Source: Mauremys mutica (lineage: Eukaryota; Chordata; Testudines; Geoemydidae). From it: a stretch of DNA of 64,000 bases. The translations under genes and the position numbers were made by a program. Location: the NCBI RefSeq assembly GCF_020497125.1, contig NC_059072.1, positions 77,755,697-77,819,696 of the forward strand. The letters run 5' to 3'. Of the stretch, positions 8,290-19,858 are shown piece after piece. The notes under the pieces are model-generated. The model worked only from the letters and a program-made list of their open reading frames with translations. It had not been told where the DNA came from and ran no database searches. Positions within the stretch are counted from its first letter, which is position 1. Each line of letters opens with the position of its first letter.

Positions 8290-9984
8290 CTATTCAGTGT
8301 CTACTCGGCGCTTCTTGGCTTGTCTCTTGTATTCATTAAATGGAGCATCTCTTGTCACTGTCCAGCAATAGTCTGCAAGCCTTGATGGGCTCCATTTGCC
8401 CTGATAGCGTTTCTCCATTGTTGCAATGTCCTGGTGAAATCGCTCGCCCTGCTCGTCGCTCACTGCTCCGCAGTTCGGTGGAAAAAAATCTAGATGAGAG
8501 TGCAAAAAATGTATCTTTAGTGACATGTTGCAAGCAAGGCTTTTTTATGCCTTGAGGAGGTTTTCCACCAACAACCTGTAGTTGTCTGCCTTGTTGTTTC
8601 TGAGAAAATTTATTGCCACTAACTGGAAGGCTTTCCATGCCGTCTTTTCCTTGCCACACAGTGCATGGTCAAATGCATCATCTCGAAGAAGTTCACGAAT
8701 CTGAGGACCAGCAAAGACACCTTCCTTTATCTTAGCTTCACTTAACCTTGGAAATTTTCCACGGAGGTACTTGAAAGCTGCTTGTGTTTTGTCAATGGTC
8801 TTGACAAAGTTCTTCATCAGACCCAGCTTGATGTGTAAGGGTGGTAACAAAATCTTCCTTGATTCAACAAGTGGTGGATGCTGAACACTTTTCCTCCCAG
8901 GCTCCAATGACTGTCGGAGTGGCCAATCTTTCTTGATGTTGTGGGAATCTCTTGCACGACTATCCCATTCACAGAGAAAACAGCAGTACTTTGTGTATCC
9001 AGTCTGCAGACCGAGCAAGAGAGCAACAACCTTCAAATCACCACAAAGCTGCCACTGATGTTGGTCATAGTTTATGCACCTCAAAAGTTGTTTCATGTTG
9101 TCATAGGTTTCCTTCATATGGACTGCATGACCAACTGGAATTGATGGCAAAATATTGCCATTATGCAGTAAAACAGCTTTAAGACTCGTCTTCGATGAAT
9201 CAATGAACAGTCTCCACTCATCTGGATTGTGAACGATGTTGAGGGCTGCCATCACACCATCGATGTTGTTGCAGGCTACAAGATCACCTTCCATGAAGAA
9301 GAATGGGACAAGATCCTTTTGACGGTCACGGAACATGGAAACCCTAACATCACCTGCCAGGAGATTCCACTGCTGTAGTCTGGAGCCCAACAGCTCTGCC
9401 TTACTCTTGGGTAGTTCCAAATCCCTGACAAAGTCATTCAGTTCACCTTGTGTTATGAGGTGTGGTTCAGAGGAGGAGGATGGGAGAAAATGTGGGTCCT
9501 GTGATATTGATGGTTCAGGACCAGAAGTTTCATCCTCTTCCTCTTCCTCGTCTGACTCAAGTGAGAATGATTCTGGTGCATCAGGAACCGGCAGTCCTTC
9601 TCCGTGGGGTACTGGGCGTATAGCTGATGGAATGTTTGGATAATGCACAGTCCACTTTTTCTTCTTTGACACACCTTTCCCAACTGGAGGCACCATGCAG
9701 AAGTAACAATTGCTGGTATAATCTGTTGGCTCTCTCTAAATCATTGGCACTGCAAAAGGCATAGATTTCCTTTTCCTGTTCAACCACTGGCGAAGATTTG
9801 TTGCACAAGTGTTGCAGCATATGTGTGGGGCCCACCTCTTGTCCTGATCTCCAATTTTGCAGCCAAAATAAAGGTGATAGGCTTTCTTAACCATAGTGGT
9901 TATACTGCGCTTTTGTGATGCAAAAGTCACTTCACCACAAACATAGCAGAAGTTATCTGCACTGTTCACACAAGTACGAGGCAT
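8290..9984 (-). pseudogene. Putative DDE/D transposase-like gene, two nonsense codons
   Basis: One frame of 565 codons from the ATG at 9984 to a stop at 8290-8292, broken only by TAG at codon 83 (9736-9738) and TAA near codon 480 (8545-8547). There are no frameshifts. The N-terminus has CYVC (13-16) and CCNTC (56-60), a four-Cys pattern like a ZAD or THAP-like zinc domain, then CYFC (93-96) and a Ser/Glu-rich acidic linker (140-175). The body has FIDSSKTSLKAVLLHNG (Asp near 262), CGDLKVVALLLG (Asp near 316), YCCFLCEWD (Cys 334-338), LPPLHIKLGLMKNF (His near 384) and SDEQGERFHQD (Glu near 514). I read this as an RNase H-fold DDE/D core with a CxxC...H insert. I recall very similar unnamed proteins in many copies in arthropods, hydra and some vertebrates, which suggests a mobile gene; I cannot name the superfamily. 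It resembles neither hAT nor Harbinger closely. Confidence 0.7.
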
Positions 9985-10122
9985 CTCTGCTCACTTTGAG
10001 CTAAACAGAAATGTGTCGCTTCGCAAAATCAAAGACTGACAAATAAGAGAGCATGACACTGTATGATTTCTAGTCTTGATGTAGGGCAATTTGTTCAGCC
10101 GAGTGATGTAAGCTTCGTTATG

Positions 10123-10204
10123 ATTGCATCATCCATGACTTCTAGGAATAACATGATGCAATTCATATCATGTATGATGCAATACCAGCTTCAGATTGCA
10201 TCAT
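10123..10204. promoter_or_regulatory. Four ATTGCATCAT motifs upstream of the transposase-like gene
   Basis: Perfect 10-mers at 10123-10132 (+), 10153-10162 (-), 10174-10183 (-) and 10195-10204 (+). The core TTGCATCA is the C/EBP-ATF4 composite (amino-acid response) site as known from the CHOP promoter. They lie 140-220 bp upstream of the ATG at 9984. They could be promoter sites, or subterminal sites bound by the transposase itself. Confidence 0.55.
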
Positions 10205-10445
10205 TCATTGTTTTGCCTAAAAAGCAAGTACTGTCCAAACCCAGTCATAGATTTATTCATAGATCCAGTCAAAGATGTATTTTAGTCATTTCTGGTTTAA
10301 ATTGAGATCCCTTCCCTTTATAACTCACTTATCCTCCGCTATTCCCAAGTCCAGGGTCGTATATACTGACCCAATAGCATAACTTGAAAACTAGAGCCAA
10401 TCAACAATTTTAAGCATCATTTTCATTCTCAGTGACCCAGAATTA

Positions 10446-13347
10446 GTAAAGTTTGACTACATTTATTTCAGAAGCATTTTGGCTGTAGAGCAGTGTTGTT
10501 TTTTTCAACATTCACATTTCAGTGAAAACACATCACATTCCCCCAATCCTCTGCCCCGCCCCCCCTTCACAATTTTTTGACCAGCTGTAACCATCACACC
10601 TGAGATCCGCTGTATAAAGTGTCCTGCTCTGCACCTTAGCCCCTTTTGTGATTATTTTAGAGCTTCATCTTGTCTAGATTCTTTCCAACCACTGTTGTAT
10701 TGATTTCAAGGGCTAAACAACTTAAAGGTGTTGTTAACGCTTTCACTTTTCAACACTGAAACAGTATTTCAAAGCTTTTAAAAAAATAGAGGTGTGGGTT
10801 TATTCAGTTTTTTGGCAAACACTTTAAAGCATTCATTCACTCATTCTATAAGTGAAAGTTCATTCATGAAACACAAGCAAGAACAAGAAAGCAAACCCAA
10901 GTATTTATACTGAAACTGAAATTGAGTAATGATGCAAAACAAACAATTAAAACCTATGAAATTCTCTTTTCTTTTAAAGGCAAAATATTAGAGTCTCTTA
11001 TTTTCACTAACAATTTTTTTTTGGATAAAAAGGAAAGGGTTAATTTTACTCTCAGTCCTGAAGTGTGAAGGCTACTCACTTCTCGTTTTTTACAGCCAGA
11101 TAGATGTAGACAGACAGACAAAGAGGTGGAGGAGAGAGAGGATAGAAATGGCCGGGGAAGATGGGAGCAAAGGCTTTTGTTGATGTTTTTGAAATCCTGG
11201 ATGGCCGGTCAGTTACAAATGAATGCTTTGGTAGGCAGGTCAACCACAACACCTGTTGCCTGGTCCCTGGTTCACGTTCCAATCAGAGACATTATCTGGT
11301 TGGGTCCTTCCTCCTTAGGCAGGGCATAGTTCTGGCTATCTCATCTTGCTGTGCTGATACGATGCAGTTGATTTCAGGATTCAATGAAAATCTGAGAGTG
11401 AGAGATAGGGTAGGATAGGGCAGAGGCAGATAGTAACATAAAAGGGAAGGGACACAGAACTGGATCTTATGTATCTCTGTGGTTTGGGGAATTAGCTATC
11501 CCCACTGATGGGCTGAGGCATGGATGACATGATGACTTTCAGGACCCATAGCTCAGGAAGAACATTCTTTGGTCTGGGCTTCTTCCTCTGTCTTTGGAGT
11601 CAGGGAAATTGAGATGTGATGGGATGAGGCAAGAGCTGCCAAGATTTTCAAAATCTCTTTTTAAAAGGGCAAAAAAAATGAGTGGCATAGTTTATCCCCC
11701 TTGTTATTTTTGTCCACATGTTAGGCCTGTTTGACACACCAATTGAGTCATCAATTTTTGGTTTTACCTCTTCTATTTTACCAAGCACGTTTGCAACATT
11801 GTCCTTGAACCAAATCAGCAGGCCCTTGTTGCCTGAACTAATTTAGTCTCTGGTTTCTTTGCACCGGCTTATAATATTCATTATTAAAAAAACTTATTTT
11901 CTACCAACTTTTGTTATGATAGATTATTGTAACATTGTAGGAACTGTCACAGATTTTTTACAGATAAGTTTGCAATTAAAGTAAATTTTTAAGGCCAATT
12001 TTTACACCACCACACAAGCTCTTGACGCAGAGAGGCAGTCAGACGCACATAAGTTTAAATCAAAAGAGAAAAAAAAATGGGATGGGAGAGGGGAAGAAGT
12101 GAACTTTTATTGCCTGCAGCTTTGTGGGGTGGGGGGCATTTCAGACCCCCTTATGTGTTGCCTTGTGGAACATTAACTAAAAAGGATGAAATGACTTCTT
12201 CCCTGATGTGTGCACCAGACAGCAAATCAATAGCCTGCAATTTAAAAGGGTACGTGTCAATATCAAGCCCCACAGCATTGTTTTCTGATGCTTTTGACAT
12301 TTGTTCTAAGTACATTTAATGGACTTCTTGCACTGGTATCATATAAACAACTTTTCTGACCCTCCACTAAACTATATAACATGCAGCTTCCTCCTAACAT
12401 CATTGTGGGGTTCGTGTGTGCGTTTAAGGATATAAGATGAAGACATTCTTAGGAAACGGCTTTTAGAAATCCCCATTGTTGCTGTACTCTTATGGTATTA
12501 ACCATTAAAGAGATCTGAGCGCTGGTTACATGGGCAGAAAGCTCAAATGGCCTAAACAGACTGTGTCCTTGACCCATGTGCCTTGTGATCCAGAGAGAGT
12601 ATTTAAAATAAAAAGGTTCCTTAACTCATATACATAAAAGACCTGTCCCATGTCAGAGTAAACTAGATCAAAGAGAATAGGAAATTAGATATTAAGGACC
12701 GAAAGCCAGGTTCTGCCACCCTTACTCGCTTTGGGTGAAATCATGGGCCCACTGAACTAATTGAGAGTATTGTCATTGACTTCAGTGGGGCTAAGATTAT
12801 ACCCTTTGAGCTGGATTTTAACTTTACAGTTAGCTCTAAGTAAGGGGTATCATGTAGCTGCCCAACCCCAAGAGTACCCCAGAGAATGAATTACATCTCA
12901 GAGAGCCACAATTCCTCCCCTGTTCCCCCTTTGCTCTGGTGAGCAAGGAAGCAGGAACTTATTTCACTTATCCAAGCCAGGTCGTTGGGGTAAGCAGCTG
13001 AGCACAGGATTTTCCCTCTTCTTGTTCCTCTCTACCGCTATCCCACCCACTTGGGAAAAGTATCAAGCATATAAGCCCTGGTTGTTTCAGCCCTGTGACT
13101 GATGTTGCAATCTCAGAAGGAATGAGTAGAGGAATAAATGGTCTCTTCTTGGTCTCTGTGACTGAGTAAGGGCTGTGTCAATTTAGTCCATTGGTACCTT
13201 ATTCAATGAGTACATACATTGTTTCTATTCAAGGAATAGGGTATGACTCGGACTGACTATGGTGGCAGAATCCATCCCAGAGAAAAGAAGGCTGGTCTAG
13301 AGAATAAGGATGCCCTTGTAGCTAAGATGGTAGCATACACTATAGAA
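10446..13347. other. 2.9 kb without recognisable gene
   Basis: No credible coding region; the open frames are short and without codon pattern. A stretch near 12715-12840 (TTGACTTCAGTGGGGC) resembles an old low-copy repeat motif seen elsewhere in the window (for example 19080-19150). Nothing else can be identified by eye. Confidence 0.5.
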
Positions 13348-13660
13348 CAGGGGTCGGCAACCGGTGGCTCGTGGCTCGCCAGGGTAAGCACCTTGGCGGG
13401 CCGGCTCGGTTTGTTTATCTGCCGCGTCAGCAAGTTTGGCCGATCGCGGCTCCCACTGGCCGCGGTTCGCGGTCCCAGGCCAATGCGGGAGGCAGGAAGC
13501 GGCGCGAGCCGAGGGATGTTCTGGCCGCGGCTTCCTGCCTCCCGCATTGGCCTGGGAGCCGCGATCGGCCGAACTTGCCGACGCGGCAGATAAACAAACC
13601 GGGCCAGCCCTCCAGGGTGCTTACCCTGGCGAGCCGCGAGCCACCGGTTGCCGACCCCTG
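13348..13660. mobile_element. Palindromic hAT-type MITE
   Basis: Flanked by an exact 8-bp duplication CTATAGAA (13340-13347 and 13661-13668). The ends are CAGGGGTCGGCAACCGGTGG and its complement. The arms continue as near-perfect complements for more than 100 bp (for example CCGCGTCAGCAAGTTTGGCCG against CGGCCGAACTTGCCGACGCGG), so the whole element can fold on itself. The long open frames on both strands here are by-products of GC-rich palindromic sequence. Confidence 0.92.
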
Positions 13661-13707
13661 CTATAGAAGATCTGATTCTGGTAGAGATGTCCAAATGCCT
13701 CTGTTTG

Positions 13708-15110
13708 TTCATAGATTTCAAGGTAAGAAGGGACAATTTTGATCATCTAGTCTGACCTCCTGTATAACACAGGCCATAGAACGTCTGCAAAATACTTCCT
13801 AGAGGATATCTTTTAGAAAAAACATCCAATCTTGATTTAAAAAAATTGTCATTAATGAAGAATCCTCCACGAACCTTGGTAAATTATTCCAATTGTTAAT
13901 TATTGTATTCTCACTGTTAAAAATGTATGCCCTATTTTCAATTTGAACTTGTCTAGCTTCAATTTCCAGCCACTTTGAATCGTTATACCTTTCTCTGCTT
14001 GACTGACGAGCCCATTATTAAATATTTGTTCCTCACATAGATATTTACAAACTGATCAAGTCACTCCATAGCCTTCTCTTTATTAAGCTAAATAGATTGA
14101 GCTCTTTGAGTCTACCACTATAAAGCATGTTTTATAATCTTTTAATCATTCTCAAGGATCTTCTCTGAACCATCACTAATTTATCAACATCGTTCTTGAG
14201 TTGTGGACACTGGTGACAGTATTCTGGCAGAGGTCTTATCAGTGCCAAATAAAGAGGTAAAATAATCCTTCTACTCCTACTTGAGATTCCCCTGTTTATG
14301 CCTCCCAGGATCTCACTAGTTCTTTTGGCCACACCATCAGAGGGGGAGCTCATGTTCTGCTGATTATCTACCCTGACCCCCAAATATTTCTCAGAGACAC
14401 AGTTTCCCAGGCTAGAGTCCACCATCCTGTAAGTATGGCCCACATTCTTTTTTCCCAGATCTACACATTTACATTGTCCAATATTAAAATGCACATTGTT
14501 TGCTTGTACCAATGATCCAGATAGCGCTGAATTGATGACTTGGCCTCTTCATTATTTTATCACTCCCCCAAATTTTGGGTCATCTGCAAACTTAATCAGT
14601 GATGATTTTGTTTTCTTCCAGATCATTGATAAAAATGCTAAATAGCATAGGGCTAAGTGCAGAGGGACCCCCCCGACCTTGGAATACACCCAGTTGATGA
14701 AGATTCGCTGTTTACAGTTATATTCTGACACCTATCCATTAGCCAGTTATCCTTTTAATGTGTGCCATTATATTGTTCTAATTATTTAATCAAAATATCA
14801 TGTGGTACCAAGTCAAACACCTTACTGCAGTCCAAGTATATTACATCAACACTATTACCTTTCTCAGTCCCACTTGTAATCTCATAAAAAAAGACTATCA
14901 AGCTAGTTTGGCAGGATTTATTTTTCATAGACCCACGTTTATTTGCATTAATTACATTACCCTCTTTTAATTCTTTATTAATCAAGTCCTGTATCAACTG
15001 CTCCATTATCTTACCAGGATTGGTATCAGGTTGACAGGCCTATAATTACCTGGATCATCCTGTTTACCCTTTTTAAAAACTGGCCCAACATTAGCTTTCT
15101 TCCCACCTGT
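13708..15110 (-). mobile_element. CR1 relic, minus strand
   Basis: Reading on the minus strand, parts of CR1 reverse transcriptase are visible (near 14782-15006, with VIYLDCSKVFD; near 14132-14512, with EKYLGVRVDNQQN and SRSRRIILPLYLALIRP), followed by a CR1 3' end (ACTAGATGATC near 13745). There are numerous stops and frameshifts, so it is older than the copy at 1-2982. Confidence 0.88.
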
Positions 15111-16210
15111 AAAATAGGGATGATAATATTTCCTTTGCAAATTTAGAGGGTAAGCTCCTTAGGGCAGGGGATGTATTTATTTTTATAGCACCTACTACAA
15201 CAGAGCTTTGCTCTTCCACCTGAATGAAACCACTCTTGGCTGAGCAGTCTGAAACAGAGCTGTCATCCCGGCAAAGGTGGGATTGGTTGACCTACATGAT
15301 GATTGAAGTGGGAAATGCCCTCCCACAGCAAACTTTAAGGTGTTTTCCCATTCAGACAATTTTAGTCTGATCCATCTTTCTCCCAAATGTCCTTCAGAAG
15401 CTCACGAGGGGTTACTGTGGCCGAAGGCTACAATAACCCTTGTGCTTGCTCATGAAGGCGGGAGGGCTTTTGGCATAAGCGCTCTGCCATTCCCCGTCAT
15501 CTGCTTCATGCAATCTACAGCATGAGTGTAGAGTCCTTCATTAGTATACACTAGTCCTGATCATCCTCAGAATCATTCCTAGCTGGCCAGAATGCAACTT
15601 AATATCATTTGGTCTGACCTGTGTAACAGCCATGGAATTTTATTAATAATTTCTGCAGTGGAGCACATCATTCTTCCCTACTGTGTAACGCTGTCAAGCA
15701 CACTAGCTTGTGGTTAAATTGTATCATAAAGGCAACCAGTGTTAATTAAAGGACTCCAAGTGAAGATGATATTATCACTTTCCCTTGCCAACCTGATCCC
15801 AATAGAAGATTAACTTCACAGTTAAATAGTTGGACCTGATTCCCAATTTGATTCAAAACAAATCTGGAAATACAGTGCTGATGAATGTGACCCAAAAACC
15901 GGAATTCACTTGTGCCCAGAAATGGGTCAAATTTTCAAGAATTCTCCATTCCATGTGTGTGTATTCCTTTGTTTTGCTTTCCTTTTCTAACCATTTTTAT
16001 GAATATAAATGTGATGATTTTGTTTGGTTTTTCTTTCCTTGTATCCTTCCTTCTTTTAATTCATTCCATTCTTTTGCTCACCTCATAGTTAGGCTCCTAC
16101 TCTCTCTCTTCTTTTCCTGGAATGACATCTAGGGAGAGGGGTGGGCTGCAGAGCCTGAGCTTTAACTCAAGCAGCAACTTCAAAGCACTATCCACACAAC
16201 TATTTTAAGT
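15111..16210. other. No recognisable feature
   Basis: About 15150-15195 (TAAGCTCCTTAGGGCAGGGG, ATAGCACCTAC) looks like another L2-like 3' end scrap on the plus strand. The rest shows no gene or repeat that I can name. Confidence 0.45.
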
Positions 16211-16287
16211 ATCAGGGGGTTGACATGTTAGTCTGTATCCCCAAAAACAACAAGGAGTCTGGTGGCACCTTAAAGATTATTTTTAGA
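16211..16287 (-). mobile_element. Penelope-like element tail fragment
   Basis: Reverse complement of the tail found at 42223-42310: GTTAGTCTGTATCCCCAAAAA followed by GTGGCACCTTAAAGA. About 75 bp, divergent, no target duplication seen. Confidence 0.65.
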
Positions 16288-16973
16288 GCCTTGGTGTGAG
16301 CTCTGCTAGCCTGAGTCTGTCAGCCGGGGCTGGAAGGCTCACTTCCAGGAACTGTGTAGACATACACTGAAGGGCCAGGAGGTCTGTGGCCAGCTAGCCC
16401 TGTTTGAGACCCAGCTGGGATGGGTCAGATAGTCCTTATAAAGGATTGTGAGTTCAGCTGAAGGTTGGATCCCATGACTGGCCCTGTAGAAGAGAGACAC
16501 AGAGTCAGTCCTCTGTGGACTGTGTTGGTCAGTGGAAAAGCTTTGACTTGTGTAACTTTGCTAATTTTTTTTTGTTTGAATTAATAATCTATTCCCTGAA
16601 GGAAGGGACTGAAAGAGGTTTAAGTGTGGTCAGGTGTTTGTCTTTTCAGGGCTGGGAAGACATTGAAATCAATGGAAGTTGCATGGAGCCCCAGACACAT
16701 AACTGATAGATATATGAAGTAAAGAAAGGAGAATTGGGATTAAATTAAAGGTGGGTGAACAGTCAGATAAAATTTATGTTCACATGATCTACACATATTC
16801 AAACCAGTTGAAAGGATTGAACATTGTAGATTCTATTCAGAAGAATTAGACTGTCACCACAATCTAATACCAGCTCAGAAGAGTCTATGCTACTTCTGTG
16901 CTTCGATGACAAGATAATGCTGGCTTCATGAGAAAAAACTGACTAAGAAGATGTCTGTCTAGAGCTCGGAATA
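16288..16973. other. No gene; MITE scrap at 16318-16376
   Basis: GGCTGGAAGGCTCACTTCCAG and GTGTAGACATACA match the right end of the MITE at 27330-27530. The rest is unassigned. Confidence 0.45.
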
Positions 16974-17289
16974 CAGTAGGACCTCAGAGTTATGAACACC
17001 TCAGGAGTGGAGGCTGTTTGTAAGTCTGAAATGTTCGTAACTCTGAACAAAACATTATTGTTCTTTCAAAAGTTTACAACTGAACATTGACTTTGAAGCT
17101 TTGCTATGCAGAAGAAAAATGCTGCTTTCCCTTTATTTTTTTTTAATAGTTTTAGTTTAACCATGCTGTACTATATTTTCCTTTTTTCCTCCTGCTGCTG
17201 CCTCATTGTGTACTTCCGGTTCTAACATGAGATGTGTGGTTGATTGGTCAGTTCGTAACTCTGGTGTTCGTAACTCTGAAGTCCTACTG
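16974..17289. mobile_element. Tigger/pogo-like MITE
   Basis: 316 bp with inverted ends CAGTAGGACCTCAGAGTTA and (reverse complement of the right end) CAGTAGGACTTCAGAGTTA, flanked by TA on each side (16972-16973 and 17290-17291). TA duplication and CAGTAG ends fit the Tc1/mariner-pogo group. No transposase is encoded. Confidence 0.82.
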
Positions 17290-17759
17290 TATAGGGAGGA
17301 AGGGCCAGCCATTTCTTCAGGCAGGTAGCTGTCTTCTGACACCTATAGTCTAGAATTGAGCTGCAGCCATTGTGGGGGCTTAGATGTACACCTTCTAATA
17401 TTCTGCATTGTGTGGCATTTCAATTTTGTTTTCACAAAATTTTGCAGCTAGAAAACAAAAAGTGAAACTCTGATCCAAGATGTCTTTGCATCTGATCCTT
17501 CTGAATGAAAACAATCAGAGTCAAAATGACTCTGGACTTTTACCTAGGTAGTGATGCAAGGCTATTTTGTCCTAGAGGATTTAATTATTTTACTGGAGAT
17601 AAGCAAGTGAACATCAGGATAATTATTATTATTTTTACTACGGTATTGTTAAAGAATAATTCTCCAGAAATGAAAGTCAGTGAAGGGGATAAACATTATA
17701 AGCCACATTTTCAAATGCCCAAGGAACAAGTGAGTCAGGCCAAATGTATATGTATGGGT
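17290..17759. other. No recognisable feature
   Basis: 470 bp with no convincing gene or repeat. The longest open frame (from 17505) shows no known motif. Confidence 0.4.
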
Positions 17760-18643
17760 TGTCATGGTCTGCACCCTCACTTGAAACTGGGGGGTTTCAA
17801 AGTGAGGACCAGCATGTATTCCCCCACCCTAAAATCCTAGGGTAGGTCTCCTTCGCTGCCACCAGTCAGGTTAAAGTGTCTGACACACTGCCTGTCCCCC
17901 AAGCTTCCCCTGGGGAACCCAGATTCAAACCCCTTGAATCTCTACACACAGGGAAGCAGCCCACTTCCCCCCTCTCTCTCTCCTAGCCACTTTGGAGAGA
18001 TATACACCGAGTCAAATCCTTGACTCAACACAAAGAGGGACTCACTTCCCCCCTCCCCTTCCCTAGTCCTGGAAAGAGATACCTGATTCAAACTGCTTGA
18101 ATCAAACCCAGGAGGAACTGTCTCTTCCCCCCTCCCCTTCCCCTGAATTTCCACAAGAGAAGGAATTAACCAAGTCTAAAGAAAAGAGAATTTATTAAAG
18201 AATAAAAAGAAAATACAGAATCTCTATGAGCCCAAGCTGGACATTCATAGGGTATAACCTTATCAATCTCTGGAGAGAATTCCCCCTCCCCCTTTCTCAG
18301 TAAAAGCAATATCAGCAAACAGGAATAAAGCATTTCCTTTAGCAAACACACAATTGCAAATATAGAAATCAAATCATAAGACTAATTTGCCTTTCTAATT
18401 AATACTCACTATTAATTAGTAGAAACTACACCAGGAGAACTTGGAGACATGACTGTCCTCTCTTAGATCCAAAAAGAGTTCTCTGAGCAAAACAGGGAAC
18501 ACAGACAAAGGCTTCCCTCCACAGAGATTTGAAATTCCCCTGTCCCTTGATTGGTCCTCTGGTCAGGTGTTTCTCAGGTTACTGAGCTTGTTAACCCTTT
18601 CCAGGGAAAAGAGACCTTAACCCTGATCTGTTTATTTATGGCA
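17760..18643 (-). mobile_element. Solo LTR of an endogenous retrovirus-like element
   Basis: Minus-strand start TGCCATAAATAAACAG and end ACCATGACA, the TG...CA form of an LTR I associate with turtle endogenous retroviruses. Flanks are TGGGT (17755-17759) and CGGGT (18644-18648), a probable 5-bp duplication with one change. There are no internal gag, pol or env sequences on either side, so it is a solo LTR left by recombination. Both strands carry an AATAAA in the middle. Confidence 0.75.
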
Positions 18644-19858
18644 CGGGTTATACAAGCAGAAGCTTGCATTTACATGCACAATGACTAGATTTTCACACCC
18701 ATACGTGGGATTCAACAAATCTAGCACATACATTCTGCATTTTGTGTAGCTTGTCAACTGCATAAGCCTTTGAAAAATGGTTTTGGACTCAGTTTTAAGT
18801 GCTTCTGTTAATACAAAAAAATCCAACTAAATTTGAAGGTATAAAAATCTGAATTCTAGTTAGGTTTTCTAGAGCCTATTTTTATTCTGATACATTAGCT
18901 TTCCCTTCTGTAAAATACTAACTTACACGACATCTGTTTAGCAAATATGTATGAAAGATTTAAGTACATAACTCAACTCAGGAAAATAATTAAGCACCTG
19001 CTTAAACTTAAGCATGTGCTTTTTATTTCCTTAATTGGAATAGTTTCCTGGATCAGACCTTAAAGTCTGTATAGCATTATGGACCTGATCTAGCTCCCAT
19101 TGAAGTTATAGCCAATCTCCCACTGACTGCAATGGGGCAGGACTGCATCATATGAGGCTGATTTTTCAGAGATATTGTGCACCCAACAACTCAAGTTGAA
19201 GACAGTCAGCATGTGGGGGCTTAGCATCTCTGAAAAGTCATGTCTTATGTGAAAGCCAAGTGTTAGTAACATGTTGATCTGTTGATATGGTTGTATCTTA
19301 CTCTGGCAAAACTAGCTGAAGTCAAGGTAAATTTTGCTTGAGTAAGGACTTCAAGATTTAGCCCATTGTAGTGTATAATTTTGAATTTGTTAGCACTGTA
19401 AAACATACAAATGCCCTTGGGTATGTTCACATTGCATAGGCCAGAATCCCACTCTTATGAAAGCAATAATTGAAATTGAAGAAAAAAAATGTCTTAAAAC
19501 ATTTAAATATGTATTATAGGGGAAAGTTTTTGTTTGTTTTTTTTCTCCATTGAGTCTACAGGAAAATTTGGTTGTACAATAAAGACCCTGATAATTTAAT
19601 CCAGTTAGTCCTATATTTTCAGATTGAGCCTTGAGGACTCAATTGGGTAGTCTGTTATTTTGGTATCTGATAAAATGCCAAATAATCTAGTTGGCTTTTA
19701 AATCCACCACTAAGATACCCAGAAGGATAAACAACACAGGTGAAGAAAAAGAAAATATACATAGAATCATTATGCAACTGTTGTAACTTGAAGAAATCAT
19801 AGCCATTGTTACTTAGGTTAATCCAACCACAAGTCAGCAAGAAAGGGATGGCCTAATG
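18644..19858. other. 1.2 kb without recognisable gene
   Basis: AT-rich. Only low-level similarity to the 'CCCATTGAAG...CACTGACTGCAATGGGGC' type of old repeat near 19090-19140. No gene seen. Confidence 0.45.

Larger units (their letters stand above)
8003..10445 (-). mobile_element. Probable DNA transposon of an uncharacterised family (boundaries tentative)
   Basis: Delimited only by a weak inverted similarity: left 8003-8070 and right (reverse complement) about 10375-10445 share TGATTGGCT with nearby TAAAA and TTT..AAG.TAT matches. No target duplication could be fixed. The interior has one long gene on the minus strand (8290-9984) and a cluster of ATTGCATCAT motifs just upstream of it. A processed or domesticated origin is the alternative. 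Confidence 0.4.

Noticed and set aside
9335..9643. Ser-rich open frame on the plus strand
   Set aside because: Antisense shadow of the acidic linker of the transposase-like gene.
13257..13742. Long open frames on both strands around 13.3-13.7 kb
   Set aside because: They lie within a GC-rich palindromic MITE; the two strands give near-identical peptides because of the inverted arms. No known domain.
17760..18643. A protein gene in the C-rich/T-rich blocks of the solo LTR
   Set aside because: Open frames are short and follow pyrimidine-rich repeats; the TG...CA ends and flanks explain the segment better.
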